Assembly (NCBI GenBank): GCA_025457905.1 | Contig: JALOTM010000065.1 | Location: 1 to 5,964, forward strand | Length of the DNA stretch: 5,964 bases | Direction: 5' to 3' | Source: Methanomassiliicoccales archaeon | Lineage (GTDB): Archaea; Thermoplasmatota; Thermoplasmata; Methanomassiliicoccales; UBA472 | In this document: one piece after another, positions 1 through 5,452 of the stretch | Layout of the letters: the number at the start of each line of letters is the position of its first letter | Numbering within the stretch: position 1 is the stretch's first letter | Position numbers and translations under genes: made by a program | The notes under the pieces: model-generated | Told to the model about the DNA's origin: nothing | Seen by the model: the letters and a program-made list of their open reading frames with translations, nothing else | The model's database searches: none

Positions 1-1779
1 CTCATGGGCAACTTCATCCCCTTCGTGGTGGTGCAGACCGCCCCCACCGGCGTGGTCCTGGTGGGCGACCACACCGAGCTCACGGTCAAGACCGAGGTCA
101 TGGAGCAGAAGGCCTCGGTGGCCCCCTCCGTGACCTACGACGACGTGGGCGGGCTGGAGGAGGAGCTGCAGCGCGTGCGGGAGATGATCGAGCTGCCCCT
201 CAAGCATCCCGAGCTGTTCGACCGGCTGGGCATCGACCCTCCCAAGGGCGTGCTGCTCTACGGCCCTCCAGGGACGGGCAAGACGCTCATCGCCAAGGCC
301 GTGGCCAACGAGGCCGGGGCCGCCTTCTTCTCCATACAGGGCCCGGAGATCATCTCCAAGTACTACGGCCAGAGCGAGGAGAAGCTGAGGGAGAAGTTCG
401 AGGAGGCGGAGAAGAACGCCCCCAGCATCATATTCGTGGACGAGCTGGACTCCATCGCCCCCAGGCGCGAGGACGTGCACGGGGAGGTGGAGCGGAGGGT
501 GGTGGCCCAGCTCCTGACCCTCATGGACGGGCTGGGAGGGAGGGGGCAGGTCATCGTCATCGGCGCCACCAACCGAGAGGACGCCATCGACCCGGCCCTG
601 CGCCGGCCTGGCCGCTTCGACCGGGAGATCGAGATCGGGGTGCCCACGCGCGATGGCCGCAAGGAGATCCTGGAGATACACACCCGCGGCATGCCTCTGG
701 GCGAGGACGTTACCCTGGACCACCTGGCCAGCGTCACGCACGGCTACGTGGGCGCGGACCTCATGGCCCTGGCCCGGGAGGCGGCGATGAAGTGCCTGTC
801 CCGCTTCGTCCCCGAGCTGGAGCTGGGCAAGCCCATACCAGTGGAGATGCTGGAGCGCATCAAGGTCACGCAGGGCGACTTCGACGACGCCCTGAAGGAG
901 CTGGAGCCCAGCGCCATGCGCGAGGTGCTGGTGGAGGTCCCCAAGGTCACCTGGGACGACGTGGGCGGGCTGGAGGACGTCAAGCGCCAGCTCCGGGAGG
1001 TCATCGAGATGCCCTTGGAGAACCCCGCCGCCTTCAAGCGCATGGGCATCAGGCCGGCCAAGGGCGTGCTGCTGTACGGCCCGCCGGGCACCGGCAAGAC
1101 CCTCCTGGCCAAGGCCGTGGCCAACGAGTCCAAGGCCAACTTCATCTCGATAAAGGGACCAGAGATCATGAGCAAGTGGGTGGGCGAGTCCGAGAAGGCG
1201 GTGAGGCAGGCCTTCAAGAAGGCCAAGCAGGTGGCGCCGTCCGTGCTCTTCCTGGACGAGATCGATTCCATCGCCCCGCGCCGGGGCAGCGCCAGCGACA
1301 CCAACGTCACGGAGCGGGTGGTCAACCAGCTGCTCACCTCCATGGACGGGATGGAGACGCTGGAGAAGGTCACGGTGATCGCGGCCACCAACCGACCGGA
1401 CATAATCGACCCGGCGCTGCTGCGCCCAGGGAGGTTCGACCGCATGGTCCTGATCCCCGTTCCGGACGGCAAGTCGCGCCTGGCCATCCTGAGCGTCCAC
1501 ACCAAGGGCATGCCCATCAGGAACGTGGACCTGGAGGCCCTCTCGGACCGCATCGAGGGGTTCGTGGGAGCCGACATCGAGAACCTCTGCCGGGAGGCGG
1601 CCATGGTCGCTCTCCGGGAGCAGAAGGATGCGGAGATCGTTGAGATGCGGCACTTCGAGGCGGCGCTCAAGACCGTCAGGCCCTCGGTGGACAAGGACAT
1701 CATGAAGCAGTACGAGAGCATCGGGAAGGCCTTGGAGAAGGTGCGCCTGGGCGGCCAGGACATGGGGATGTACCGCTGA
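1..1779 (+). CDS. cdc48: Cdc48/VCP (VAT-like) AAA+ unfoldase, 5'-truncated by the window edge
   Basis: ATP-driven hexameric protein unfoldase that pulls substrates through a central pore; cytosolic. The reading frame is open from base 1 (Leu codon before the Met at base 4), so the true start lies upstream; roughly 140-150 residues of the N domain are missing if it has the usual archaeal length. Numbering from the Met at base 4: the last N-domain strands occupy about 1-35. D1 has Walker A GPPGTGKT 87-94, pore loop KYYG 119-122, Walker B with D146/E147, sensor N190 and arginine fingers R201/R204. D2 has Walker A 359-366, pore loop KWVG 391-394, Walker B D418/E419, sensor N463 and arginine fingers R474/R477. 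All catalytic residues are present in both rings, so both should hydrolyse ATP. The C-terminal tail after about 560 ends in Met-Tyr-Arg, matching the HbYX proteasome-docking pattern. The stop lies 2 bases from the end of the convergent next gene. Family assignment is very secure. Confidence 0.98.
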   Translation, partial: LMGNFIPFVVVQTAPTGVVLVGDHTELTVKTEVMEQKASVAPSVTYDDVGGLEEELQRVREMIELPLKHPELFDRLGIDPPKGVLLYGPPGTGKTLIAKAVANEAGAAFFSIQGPEIISKYYGQSEEKLREKFEEAEKNAPSIIFVDELDSIAPRREDVHGEVERRVVAQLLTLMDGLGGRGQVIVIGATNREDAIDPALRRPGRFDREIEIGVPTRDGRKEILEIHTRGMPLGEDVTLDHLASVTHGYVGADLMALAREAAMKCLSRFVPELELGKPIPVEMLERIKVTQGDFDDALKELEPSAMREVLVEVPKVTWDDVGGLEDVKRQLREVIEMPLENPAAFKRMGIRPAKGVLLYGPPGTGKTLLAKAVANESKANFISIKGPEIMSKWVGESEKAVRQAFKKAKQVAPSVLFLDEIDSIAPRRGSASDTNVTERVVNQLLTSMDGMETLEKVTVIAATNRPDIIDPALLRPGRFDRMVLIPVPDGKSRLAILSVHTKGMPIRNVDLEALSDRIEGFVGADIENLCREAAMVALREQKDAEIVEMRHFEAALKTVRPSVDKDIMKQYESIGKALEKVRLGGQDMGMYR

Positions 1780-1781
1780 CC

Positions 1782-2162
1782 TCAGCCCTTGGAGAAGCGC
1801 TCCACGTTTCGGGCGCGGGTAAGCACCTGGAACTTGGACAGGGACTTGGGGAGCGTGACGACCTCGATGTTGTCCAGACCCTCGACCTTGGCCTTGAAGA
1901 CCTCCCAGTCTACGTCGTCCTCGAACCGGAGCTTCTCGATGTTGGAGAAGCGCACCATCCCGTCCAGGGACATGAGGTCGGCCTTGGAGACGGAGAGCTC
2001 CTCCTGGTCACGGATGACGTACGCGCTCTCGGCCTCCTCGCTCGCCATGGCCCTCATGACCTGGGTGGTCAGCTCGCCGATGGCGATGCCGCGCCGCTTG
2101 GCCTTGGCCGCGAACTTGGAGTAGACCTCGTCGTCGATCCCTCTTATGGTAACGTCAGTCAT
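1782..2162 (-). CDS. ribbon-helix-helix DNA-binding protein with an uncharacterised C-terminal domain
   Basis: Probable small transcription regulator of 126 residues. The N-terminus has the ribbon-helix-helix pattern: a short strand with alternating residues (DVTIRGI, 3-9) that would enter the DNA major groove as a dimer, helix A about 10-25, a turn at R24-G25, and helix B about 27-42 (starting AIGELTTQ). The rest (about 48-126) is not a known domain to me; it has acidic and hydrophobic segments (DLMSLDG 62-68, EDDVDWEVF 81-89) and a basic end (KSLSK, RARNVERFSKG), and could bind a ligand or partner. The ATG at 2162 is favoured because GGGAGGG lies 6 bases ahead of it and the RHH strand begins right after. 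A TATA-like box lies about 60 bases upstream, giving a short leader. No toxin gene follows, so it is not an obvious antitoxin. The target is unknown; autoregulation is suggested by an inverted repeat near the predicted start site. Confidence 0.88.
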   Translation of the reverse strand: MTDVTIRGIDDEVYSKFAAKAKRRGIAIGELTTQVMRAMASEEAESAYVIRDQEELSVSKADLMSLDGMVRFSNIEKLRFEDDVDWEVFKAKVEGLDNIEVVTLPKSLSKFQVLTRARNVERFSKG

Positions 2163-2168
2163 GCCATG

Positions 2169-2175
2169 CCCTCCC
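2169..2175 (-). promoter_or_regulatory. ribosome binding site of the RHH gene
   Basis: On the minus strand this reads GGGAGGG, complementary to the archaeal 16S 3' end, with a 6-base gap to the ATG at 2162. It supports that start over the nearby out-of-frame ATG at 2167. Confidence 0.75.
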
Positions 2176-2192
2176 GATCCAGCGAAACCTCA

Positions 2193-2205
2193 CCCTAAGG
2201 TAGGG
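2193..2205 (-). promoter_or_regulatory. possible operator: short inverted repeat at the RHH promoter
   Basis: CCCTA (2193-2197) and TAGGG (2201-2205) form a perfect 5-base inverted repeat around AGG. It sits where transcription from the TATA-like box at 2221-2230 should begin. RHH dimers commonly bind short inverted repeats and repress their own genes, so this is a candidate autoregulatory site. It is short enough to occur by chance. Confidence 0.3.
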
Positions 2206-2220
2206 GAAGGGGGCTCCGGC

Positions 2221-2230
2221 TATAATTATT
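2221..2230 (-). promoter_or_regulatory. TATA-like box for the RHH gene
   Basis: The minus strand reads AATAATTATA in otherwise GC-rich surroundings. Transcription about 26 bases downstream would start near 2199, giving a leader of about 35 bases that contains the ribosome binding site. The plus strand reads TATAATTATT, so it could also act toward the right, though no gene follows closely. Confidence 0.5.
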
Positions 2231-2276
2231 CCGATGATTCGCCCAGGTGGCAAGGTCAGGCTCAGGGAGAGGGACC

Positions 2277-2286
2277 ATGATATCAT
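2277..2286. repeat. 10-base perfect palindrome
   Basis: ATGATATCAT is its own reverse complement. It directly abuts the 10-base-pair hairpin that begins at 2287. It could be a dimeric protein binding site or part of a larger structured element; its role is unknown. Confidence 0.6.
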
Positions 2287-2329
2287 CTCCGCTGGCCTCG
2301 GTTCACAGGGCGCCACCGCGCCAGCGGAG
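2287..2329. repeat. inverted repeat with perfect 10-base-pair arms
   Basis: The arms CTCCGCTGGC (2287-2296) and GCCAGCGGAG (2320-2329) are exact reverse complements around a 23-base loop; the loop and right arm also allow a smaller GGCGC/GCGCC hairpin. One wobble and one A-T pair extend the stem outward to 12 on the plus-strand RNA. It has no oligo-T after it, so it does not look like a terminator. It may be a structural element of an unannotated RNA or a protein site. Confidence 0.6.
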
Positions 2330-2592
2330 GTCGCACATGGCTTTCTGCAGGTGACCCTCCTCAGCTGGTGGCTTGCGGCCGGCGTTCGTTCCGTCCGTCC
2401 CTGCTCTAAGTGCTGCTATCAGGATTCCAATGACGCCCGGGAGCCAGGGGTGCGCGGGCGGGCGCTTCCTTCCTCCCTTTCCGGTCTTGCTAGGCATATT
2501 TGTCATACATAGCACCATTATCACCGTATGCATCTTTGTTATACTTATCTCTTTCTATGGCCCAAGGCACAGGACGGGGCATCAGCTCCCAA

Positions 2593-2610
2593 GGCCATGG
2601 CAGCCTGGCC
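2593..2610 (+). repeat. small hairpin
   Basis: GGCCA-T-GG (2593-2600) pairs with CCTGGCC (2604-2610) around CAG, with one bulged T. It is modest and may have no function. Confidence 0.3.
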
Positions 2611-2646
2611 GATGGTTATGGAAAGGAATGTCGAGCGCAGAATGAA

Positions 2647-2662
2647 GGTCCCCGAGCGGACC
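2647..2662 (+). repeat. small hairpin GGTCC/GGACC
   Basis: GGTCC (2647-2651) and GGACC (2658-2662) are separated by CCGAGC. The longer GGTCCCC at 2647-2653 recurs at 2800-2806, so it could pair alternatively with GGGGACC at 2828-2834. Confidence 0.3.
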
Positions 2663-2685
2663 ATGGGACGAGGCGGGGCCCGACC

Positions 2686-2703
2686 ATTATCAATATCGAT
2701 AAT
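2686..2703. repeat. A/T-rich inverted repeat ahead of the orphan TATA box
   Basis: ATTATC (2686-2691) and GATAAT (2698-2703) are inverted around AATATC, overlapping the palindrome TATCGATA (2694-2701). It lies about 20 bases upstream of the TATA box at 2723-2730, a position suited to an activator, or simply part of an A/T-rich promoter region. Confidence 0.4.
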
Positions 2704-2722
2704 TAATATTTGGGTAAAGTTA

Positions 2723-2730
2723 TTTATATT
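2723..2730 (+). promoter_or_regulatory. strong orphan TATA box
   Basis: TTTATATT closely matches the archaeal TATA consensus and is preceded by the purine-rich GGGTAAAG, which could serve as a BRE. Transcription would begin around 2751-2755. The next protein gene starts about 230 bases later and has its own nearer promoter, so this box probably drives a non-coding RNA or a long alternative leader. Confidence 0.5.
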
Positions 2731-2750
2731 ATGCTAGCGACTTGATTATC

Positions 2751-2891
2751 AGCTCCCCTTGATTGAGCGGCCCAGGACGGTTCGCTTCCCCGGACACGGG
2801 GTCCCCCTCGCAAGCGCGCTCCTTCAAGGGGACCGAATAATCCCGGTTTCTTCCATATCCCTGCCGACCAGCTGCGGGGCTCCACCAGCAG
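2751..2891 (+). ncRNA. possible structured non-coding RNA or leader
   Basis: Candidate only. It would start about 25 bases after the TATA box at 2723-2730; the 3' end is arbitrary. Three stems are visible: CCCCG/CGGGG closing a GACA tetraloop (2788-2801), GGTCCCC/GGGGACC with 7 perfect pairs (2800-2806 with 2828-2834), and GCTGC/GCAGC (2871-2875 with 2887-2891). The first two compete for bases 2800-2801. No known RNA family is recognised and no clear oligo-T terminator follows. Confidence 0.25.
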
Positions 2892-2922
2892 CGCGCCCTT
2901 GGGTGCAACAAAGGAGAAAGCC

Positions 2923-2930
2923 TATTATAC
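2923..2930 (+). promoter_or_regulatory. TATA box of the PRC-barrel gene
   Basis: TATTATAC preceded by the purine-rich GGAGAAAG. A start site about 26 bases on, near 2952, gives a 30-base leader that includes the ribosome binding site of the gene at 2982. Confidence 0.55.
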
Positions 2931-2966
2931 GGACAAATCATTCATAACCGCAGTACCAGACATGCT

Positions 2967-2973
2967 GGGAGGG
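2967..2973 (+). promoter_or_regulatory. ribosome binding site of the PRC-barrel gene
   Basis: GGGAGGG lies 8 bases ahead of the ATG at 2982 and fixes that start. Confidence 0.75.
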
Positions 2974-2981
2974 ACGCACCA

Positions 2982-3224
2982 ATGAGGAAGTTCATCACGG
3001 AGTTGAAGGGCAAGACGGTCATGACCAACGACGGGCAGATCCTAGGGATGATCGAGAACTTTGTCATCGACAAGACCACCGGGGACATCCAGCATGTGCT
3101 CGTGGTCCCCGCCGAGGAGATCGAGACACGGCTTTTCAAGACCGACACCCAGGGCCGGCTGATCCTCCCGTTCAGCGAGATGAACGCGGTGCGCGACGTC
3201 GTCGTGATGAACGTAACCCACTGA
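2982..3224 (+). CDS. stand-alone PRC-barrel domain protein
   Basis: An 80-residue protein made almost entirely of one PRC-barrel, a small beta-barrel found in the photosynthetic reaction-centre H subunit, RimM and many short archaeal proteins. Typical features are the opening ELKGKTVMTNDGQILG (7-22), the viD-x-x-TG turn (V28-I29-D30 to G34), a hydrophobic strand at 38-43, and the closing half with LILPFSEMNAVRDVVVMNV (60-78), whose ILPF segment and 'av.d.v' pattern are standard. No signal peptide or membrane segment is visible, so it should be cytosolic. PRC-barrels usually act as protein- or RNA-binding modules. In haloarchaea small PRC-barrel proteins (CdpB family) join the cell-division machinery with SepF; whether this one does cannot be told here. 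It has its own promoter and ribosome binding site and is transcribed toward the TPR gene, ending 8 bases from it. Confidence 0.93.
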   Translation: MRKFITELKGKTVMTNDGQILGMIENFVIDKTTGDIQHVLVVPAEEIETRLFKTDTQGRLILPFSEMNAVRDVVVMNVTH

Positions 3225-3232
3225 CGCCCCGC

Positions 3233-5452
3233 TCACCCGACCTTCAGGGCCGCCTTGGCCCTGGCCTTGTTGTATTGGGCGTCGCGGAACTCCGGTGCCC
3301 GCTTCAGCGCCTCCTCGTAGAGCTCCAGCGCACGGGCGTTGTCCTTCCTCCTCTCGGCCACGATGCCTAGGCAGTTGAGGGCCTCCGCGCTCGCATCCAG
3401 GCGCAGGGCGGAGTCGAAGGAGGCCTCCGCCGCGTCCAGGTCGTCCCGCGCCAGCTGGGCCATCCCCAGGTGCAGCATGAAGGCTGGCCGGCGGTCCAGG
3501 AGGATGGCCTCCTTGAAGGCCCTCTCCGCCTCCTCGAAAGCGCCCTGCAGATAGTGCAGGCAGCCCAGGTTGTTCCAGGCGTCGGGGTAGCGGGGCTCGG
3601 CCTCGATGGCCTTCCCCAGGGCCTCCTCCGCCTCCTCCAGGCGGTTCTCCAGTCGCAGCGACACGGCCAGGTCGTTCAAGAGCTGGGGCGAGGGCCCGTA
3701 GGCCTTGGAAAGCTTGGCCAGCAGCTCCGAGGATTGCGCGTGGTCGCCCTTGGACATGAGGGCCAGGGCGCGCAGGCGGTCATGGCTCAGGTCCCTCCCC
3801 TCGGGAAGGCTGAGCAGCTCCAGAGCGACCTCGGGCCGTCCTGCGCTGGCCTCGGCCAGGGCGGTCCGCTTCCTGGCCTCCAGGTCCTCCAGGTAGGGCT
3901 TGAGCACCCTCACCCCCTCGTCCCTCCGGCCCATGCGGTAGCTTATCGCCTCCAGCTCCAGGGCGGCGTCCGCTGGGGCGGGCGATCCCTTGAGGGCCGA
4001 GGTGAGCGGCGGCACAGCCTCCTCCAGGCGGCCCATGTCCATCAATATGCTCGCCTTGCGCAGGGCCGCGGCGGCGCTGCGCGGCTCGATCTCCAGGGCC
4101 CGGTCCGCCTCCCTCAGGGCCTCCTCGAAGCGGCCCAGCGCCTGCAGCAGCAGGGCCGCGTCCACGTACTTCTGGGCCAGCCCATCCTCCCTCGGGCTGG
4201 CCTGGTCCAAGGGCGGCTGGAAGGCGGAGAGCGCCGCCTCGGCGCTCTGCTCGCCCTGCTTGGCCTCCTCCAGGCCGATGTCCAGGCTCTCCGCCACCTG
4301 GTAGCTCCTCTTGGCCTCGTCCAGCATCCCCGCGGCCTTCTCGGCCTGCGCCAGCCTCAGCCAGAGGTCGGCGCGCTTGCGGTCGGCGGCCACCGCCTCC
4401 TTCCAGGCGTCCACGGCCTCCAGCAGATGGCCCATGTCCGAGAGCGTGGAGGCCTTGCCCGTCAGGGCGGCCGCGTCCTCGGGATGCAGCGAGGCCAGGG
4501 CCTCGTAGGCCTCCAGTGCCTCCTGGTCCCGGCCCAGGGACCTGAGGACCAAGGCGCGGTTGCCCAGCGCCTGGGGGTCCCGGGGGTAGTAGCGGAGCAT
4601 CTCCTCGAAGGTCCCCAGCGCCTCCTCCCTCAGGCCCAGCGCGAACTGAGTGGCGCCCTTGTTGAGCAGGGCGGGATGCAGCCTCCGGGCGTACCGGAGC
4701 GCCTGATCGTATGCCTTGAGCTCCTGGTCCAGCTTCCCCAGCTGGTGGAGCACCACCCCGGCCATGAACCAGGTGGTGGGGTCATCGGACCTGATCCTCA
4801 GCGCCTGGCCCACCGCCTCCAAGGCCTCGTCCCACTCCCCCAGGTCGTAGTGGGCGTTGGCCTTCATCCTCCAGGCCACGTCATGCTCCGACTTCAGAGC
4901 CACGGCCGCGTCCAGGCTCTCCAGTGCCTCCCGGCTGCGGCCGGCCCTGAGGTCCTCGTCCGCCTTCTGGATGAGCGTGTCGAAGGGCACCGCGGAGGGC
5001 AGCGCACGGCTCCCCTCCCTCTCCAGGATGACCTGGTCGGCGTCCTTGGTGAGCTGATGCCAGAGCTCGTACCTCCTGATGAGCAAGGTGAGCTTATCCC
5101 GGTCCGCCAGGGAGACCTCCTCCTTGGCCGCCAGGTCCGCCGTCCTGTCGTCGACCGGATGCGCCAATATCAGCACGGGCGCGCGGCCCTCGGCCGAGGC
5201 CTTCTCCTTGGCGATGCGCACCCCCTCCTCGGAGGCGTGCTCCGGCCTCCTCGTGGCCATGACCAGGTACTTGGCCCCCTCCCGCTCCCCCTCGAGGAAG
5301 GCCACGTCGTCGGTCAGGACGGCGGCGGTGACCTTGAGGCCCATGCGCTCCAGCAGCTGGCCCATGAGGGCCCTGTAGGCCTCTGGACCCATCTCCTTGA
5401 TGGTGCGCACCAAGCGCGCGTCCAATCGGGCCTCCAGGTCCTCGTCGGTCAT
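3233..5452 (-). CDS. TPR solenoid protein with a degenerate Mrr/restriction-endonuclease-like N-terminal domain
   Basis: A 739-residue protein starting at the ATG at 5452. This start is chosen over one 28 codons upstream because GGAGG lies 7 bases before it, the ATG overlaps the previous gene's stop (ATGA), and the upstream extension is Gly-rich and lies inside that gene. Residues about 20-130 resemble an Mrr-type PD-(D/E)xK fold: a helix like 'feel..ll..mG.kV' (25-41), D48/D49, the strand KYLVMATRR (61-69), a helix 76-88, the strand APVLILAHP (91-99), and an ending LAAKEEVSLADRDKLTLLI (107-125). The usual Gln-x-Lys is A66-T67-R68, so nuclease activity is doubtful. From about 154 to 736 there are some 14-15 TPR motifs in two blocks (154-393 and 424-736) with a linker around 394-423; clear examples are 190-222, 259-291, 588-620 and 689-720. 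It is likely a cytosolic scaffold or adaptor; the partner is unknown. Confidence 0.93.
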   Translation of the reverse strand: MTDEDLEARLDARLVRTIKEMGPEAYRALMGQLLERMGLKVTAAVLTDDVAFLEGEREGAKYLVMATRRPEHASEEGVRIAKEKASAEGRAPVLILAHPVDDRTADLAAKEEVSLADRDKLTLLIRRYELWHQLTKDADQVILEREGSRALPSAVPFDTLIQKADEDLRAGRSREALESLDAAVALKSEHDVAWRMKANAHYDLGEWDEALEAVGQALRIRSDDPTTWFMAGVVLHQLGKLDQELKAYDQALRYARRLHPALLNKGATQFALGLREEALGTFEEMLRYYPRDPQALGNRALVLRSLGRDQEALEAYEALASLHPEDAAALTGKASTLSDMGHLLEAVDAWKEAVAADRKRADLWLRLAQAEKAAGMLDEAKRSYQVAESLDIGLEEAKQGEQSAEAALSAFQPPLDQASPREDGLAQKYVDAALLLQALGRFEEALREADRALEIEPRSAAAALRKASILMDMGRLEEAVPPLTSALKGSPAPADAALELEAISYRMGRRDEGVRVLKPYLEDLEARKRTALAEASAGRPEVALELLSLPEGRDLSHDRLRALALMSKGDHAQSSELLAKLSKAYGPSPQLLNDLAVSLRLENRLEEAEEALGKAIEAEPRYPDAWNNLGCLHYLQGAFEEAERAFKEAILLDRRPAFMLHLGMAQLARDDLDAAEASFDSALRLDASAEALNCLGIVAERRKDNARALELYEEALKRAPEFRDAQYNKARAKAALKVG

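Larger units (their letters stand above)
2163..2981. other. long gene-poor intergenic region (about 820 bases)
   Basis: No convincing protein gene is seen here. Reading frames exist but lack a good ribosome binding site, neighbour-like codon use or a recognisable family. The stretch is visibly richer in A/T than the flanking genes, especially 2490-2560 and 2686-2735. It holds the RHH promoter at the left, the PRC-barrel promoter at the right, a palindrome plus a 10-base-pair hairpin (2277-2329), smaller hairpins at 2593-2610 and 2647-2662, an A/T cluster with palindromes (2686-2710), an orphan TATA box (2723-2730) and further foldable sequence to about 2891. I found no tRNA, 5S rRNA, SRP RNA or RNase P RNA signature and no origin-recognition-box repeats by eye. 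It could be a regulatory or non-coding-RNA region, or decayed sequence. Confidence 0.6.

Noticed and set aside
792..1643. Open frame on the plus strand in another phase of cdc48 (283 codons)
   Set aside because: Gly/Arg/His/Gln-rich out-of-frame reading of a clear AAA+ gene.
744..1763. Open frame on the minus strand inside cdc48 (339 codons)
   Set aside because: Ser/Arg-rich shadow of the highly conserved D2 ATPase sequence; no domain, no ribosome binding site.
2231..2286. GATGATT and ATGATAT as C boxes of a C/D box sRNA
   Set aside because: Neither matches RUGAUGA fully and no properly spaced CUGA D box accompanies them.
2303..2533. Minus-strand frame that could be a leaderless small protein (ATG at 2518 about 25 bases from a TATA-like TAAGTATAAC at 2538-2547)
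   Set aside because: The spacing is suggestive, but the protein (with GVIGILIAAL after a basic Pro-rich start) matches no family I know, lacks a ribosome binding site and overlaps another equally weak frame; spacing alone is not enough.
2686..2735. A/T-rich tract as a replication origin
   Set aside because: No origin-recognition-box repeats and no orc1/cdc6 gene are in the window; a promoter explains the tract more simply.
2775..2801. GGTTCGCTTCC resembling a tRNA T-arm
   Set aside because: The flanking bases do not form the 5-pair T stem and no anticodon or acceptor stem is found around it.
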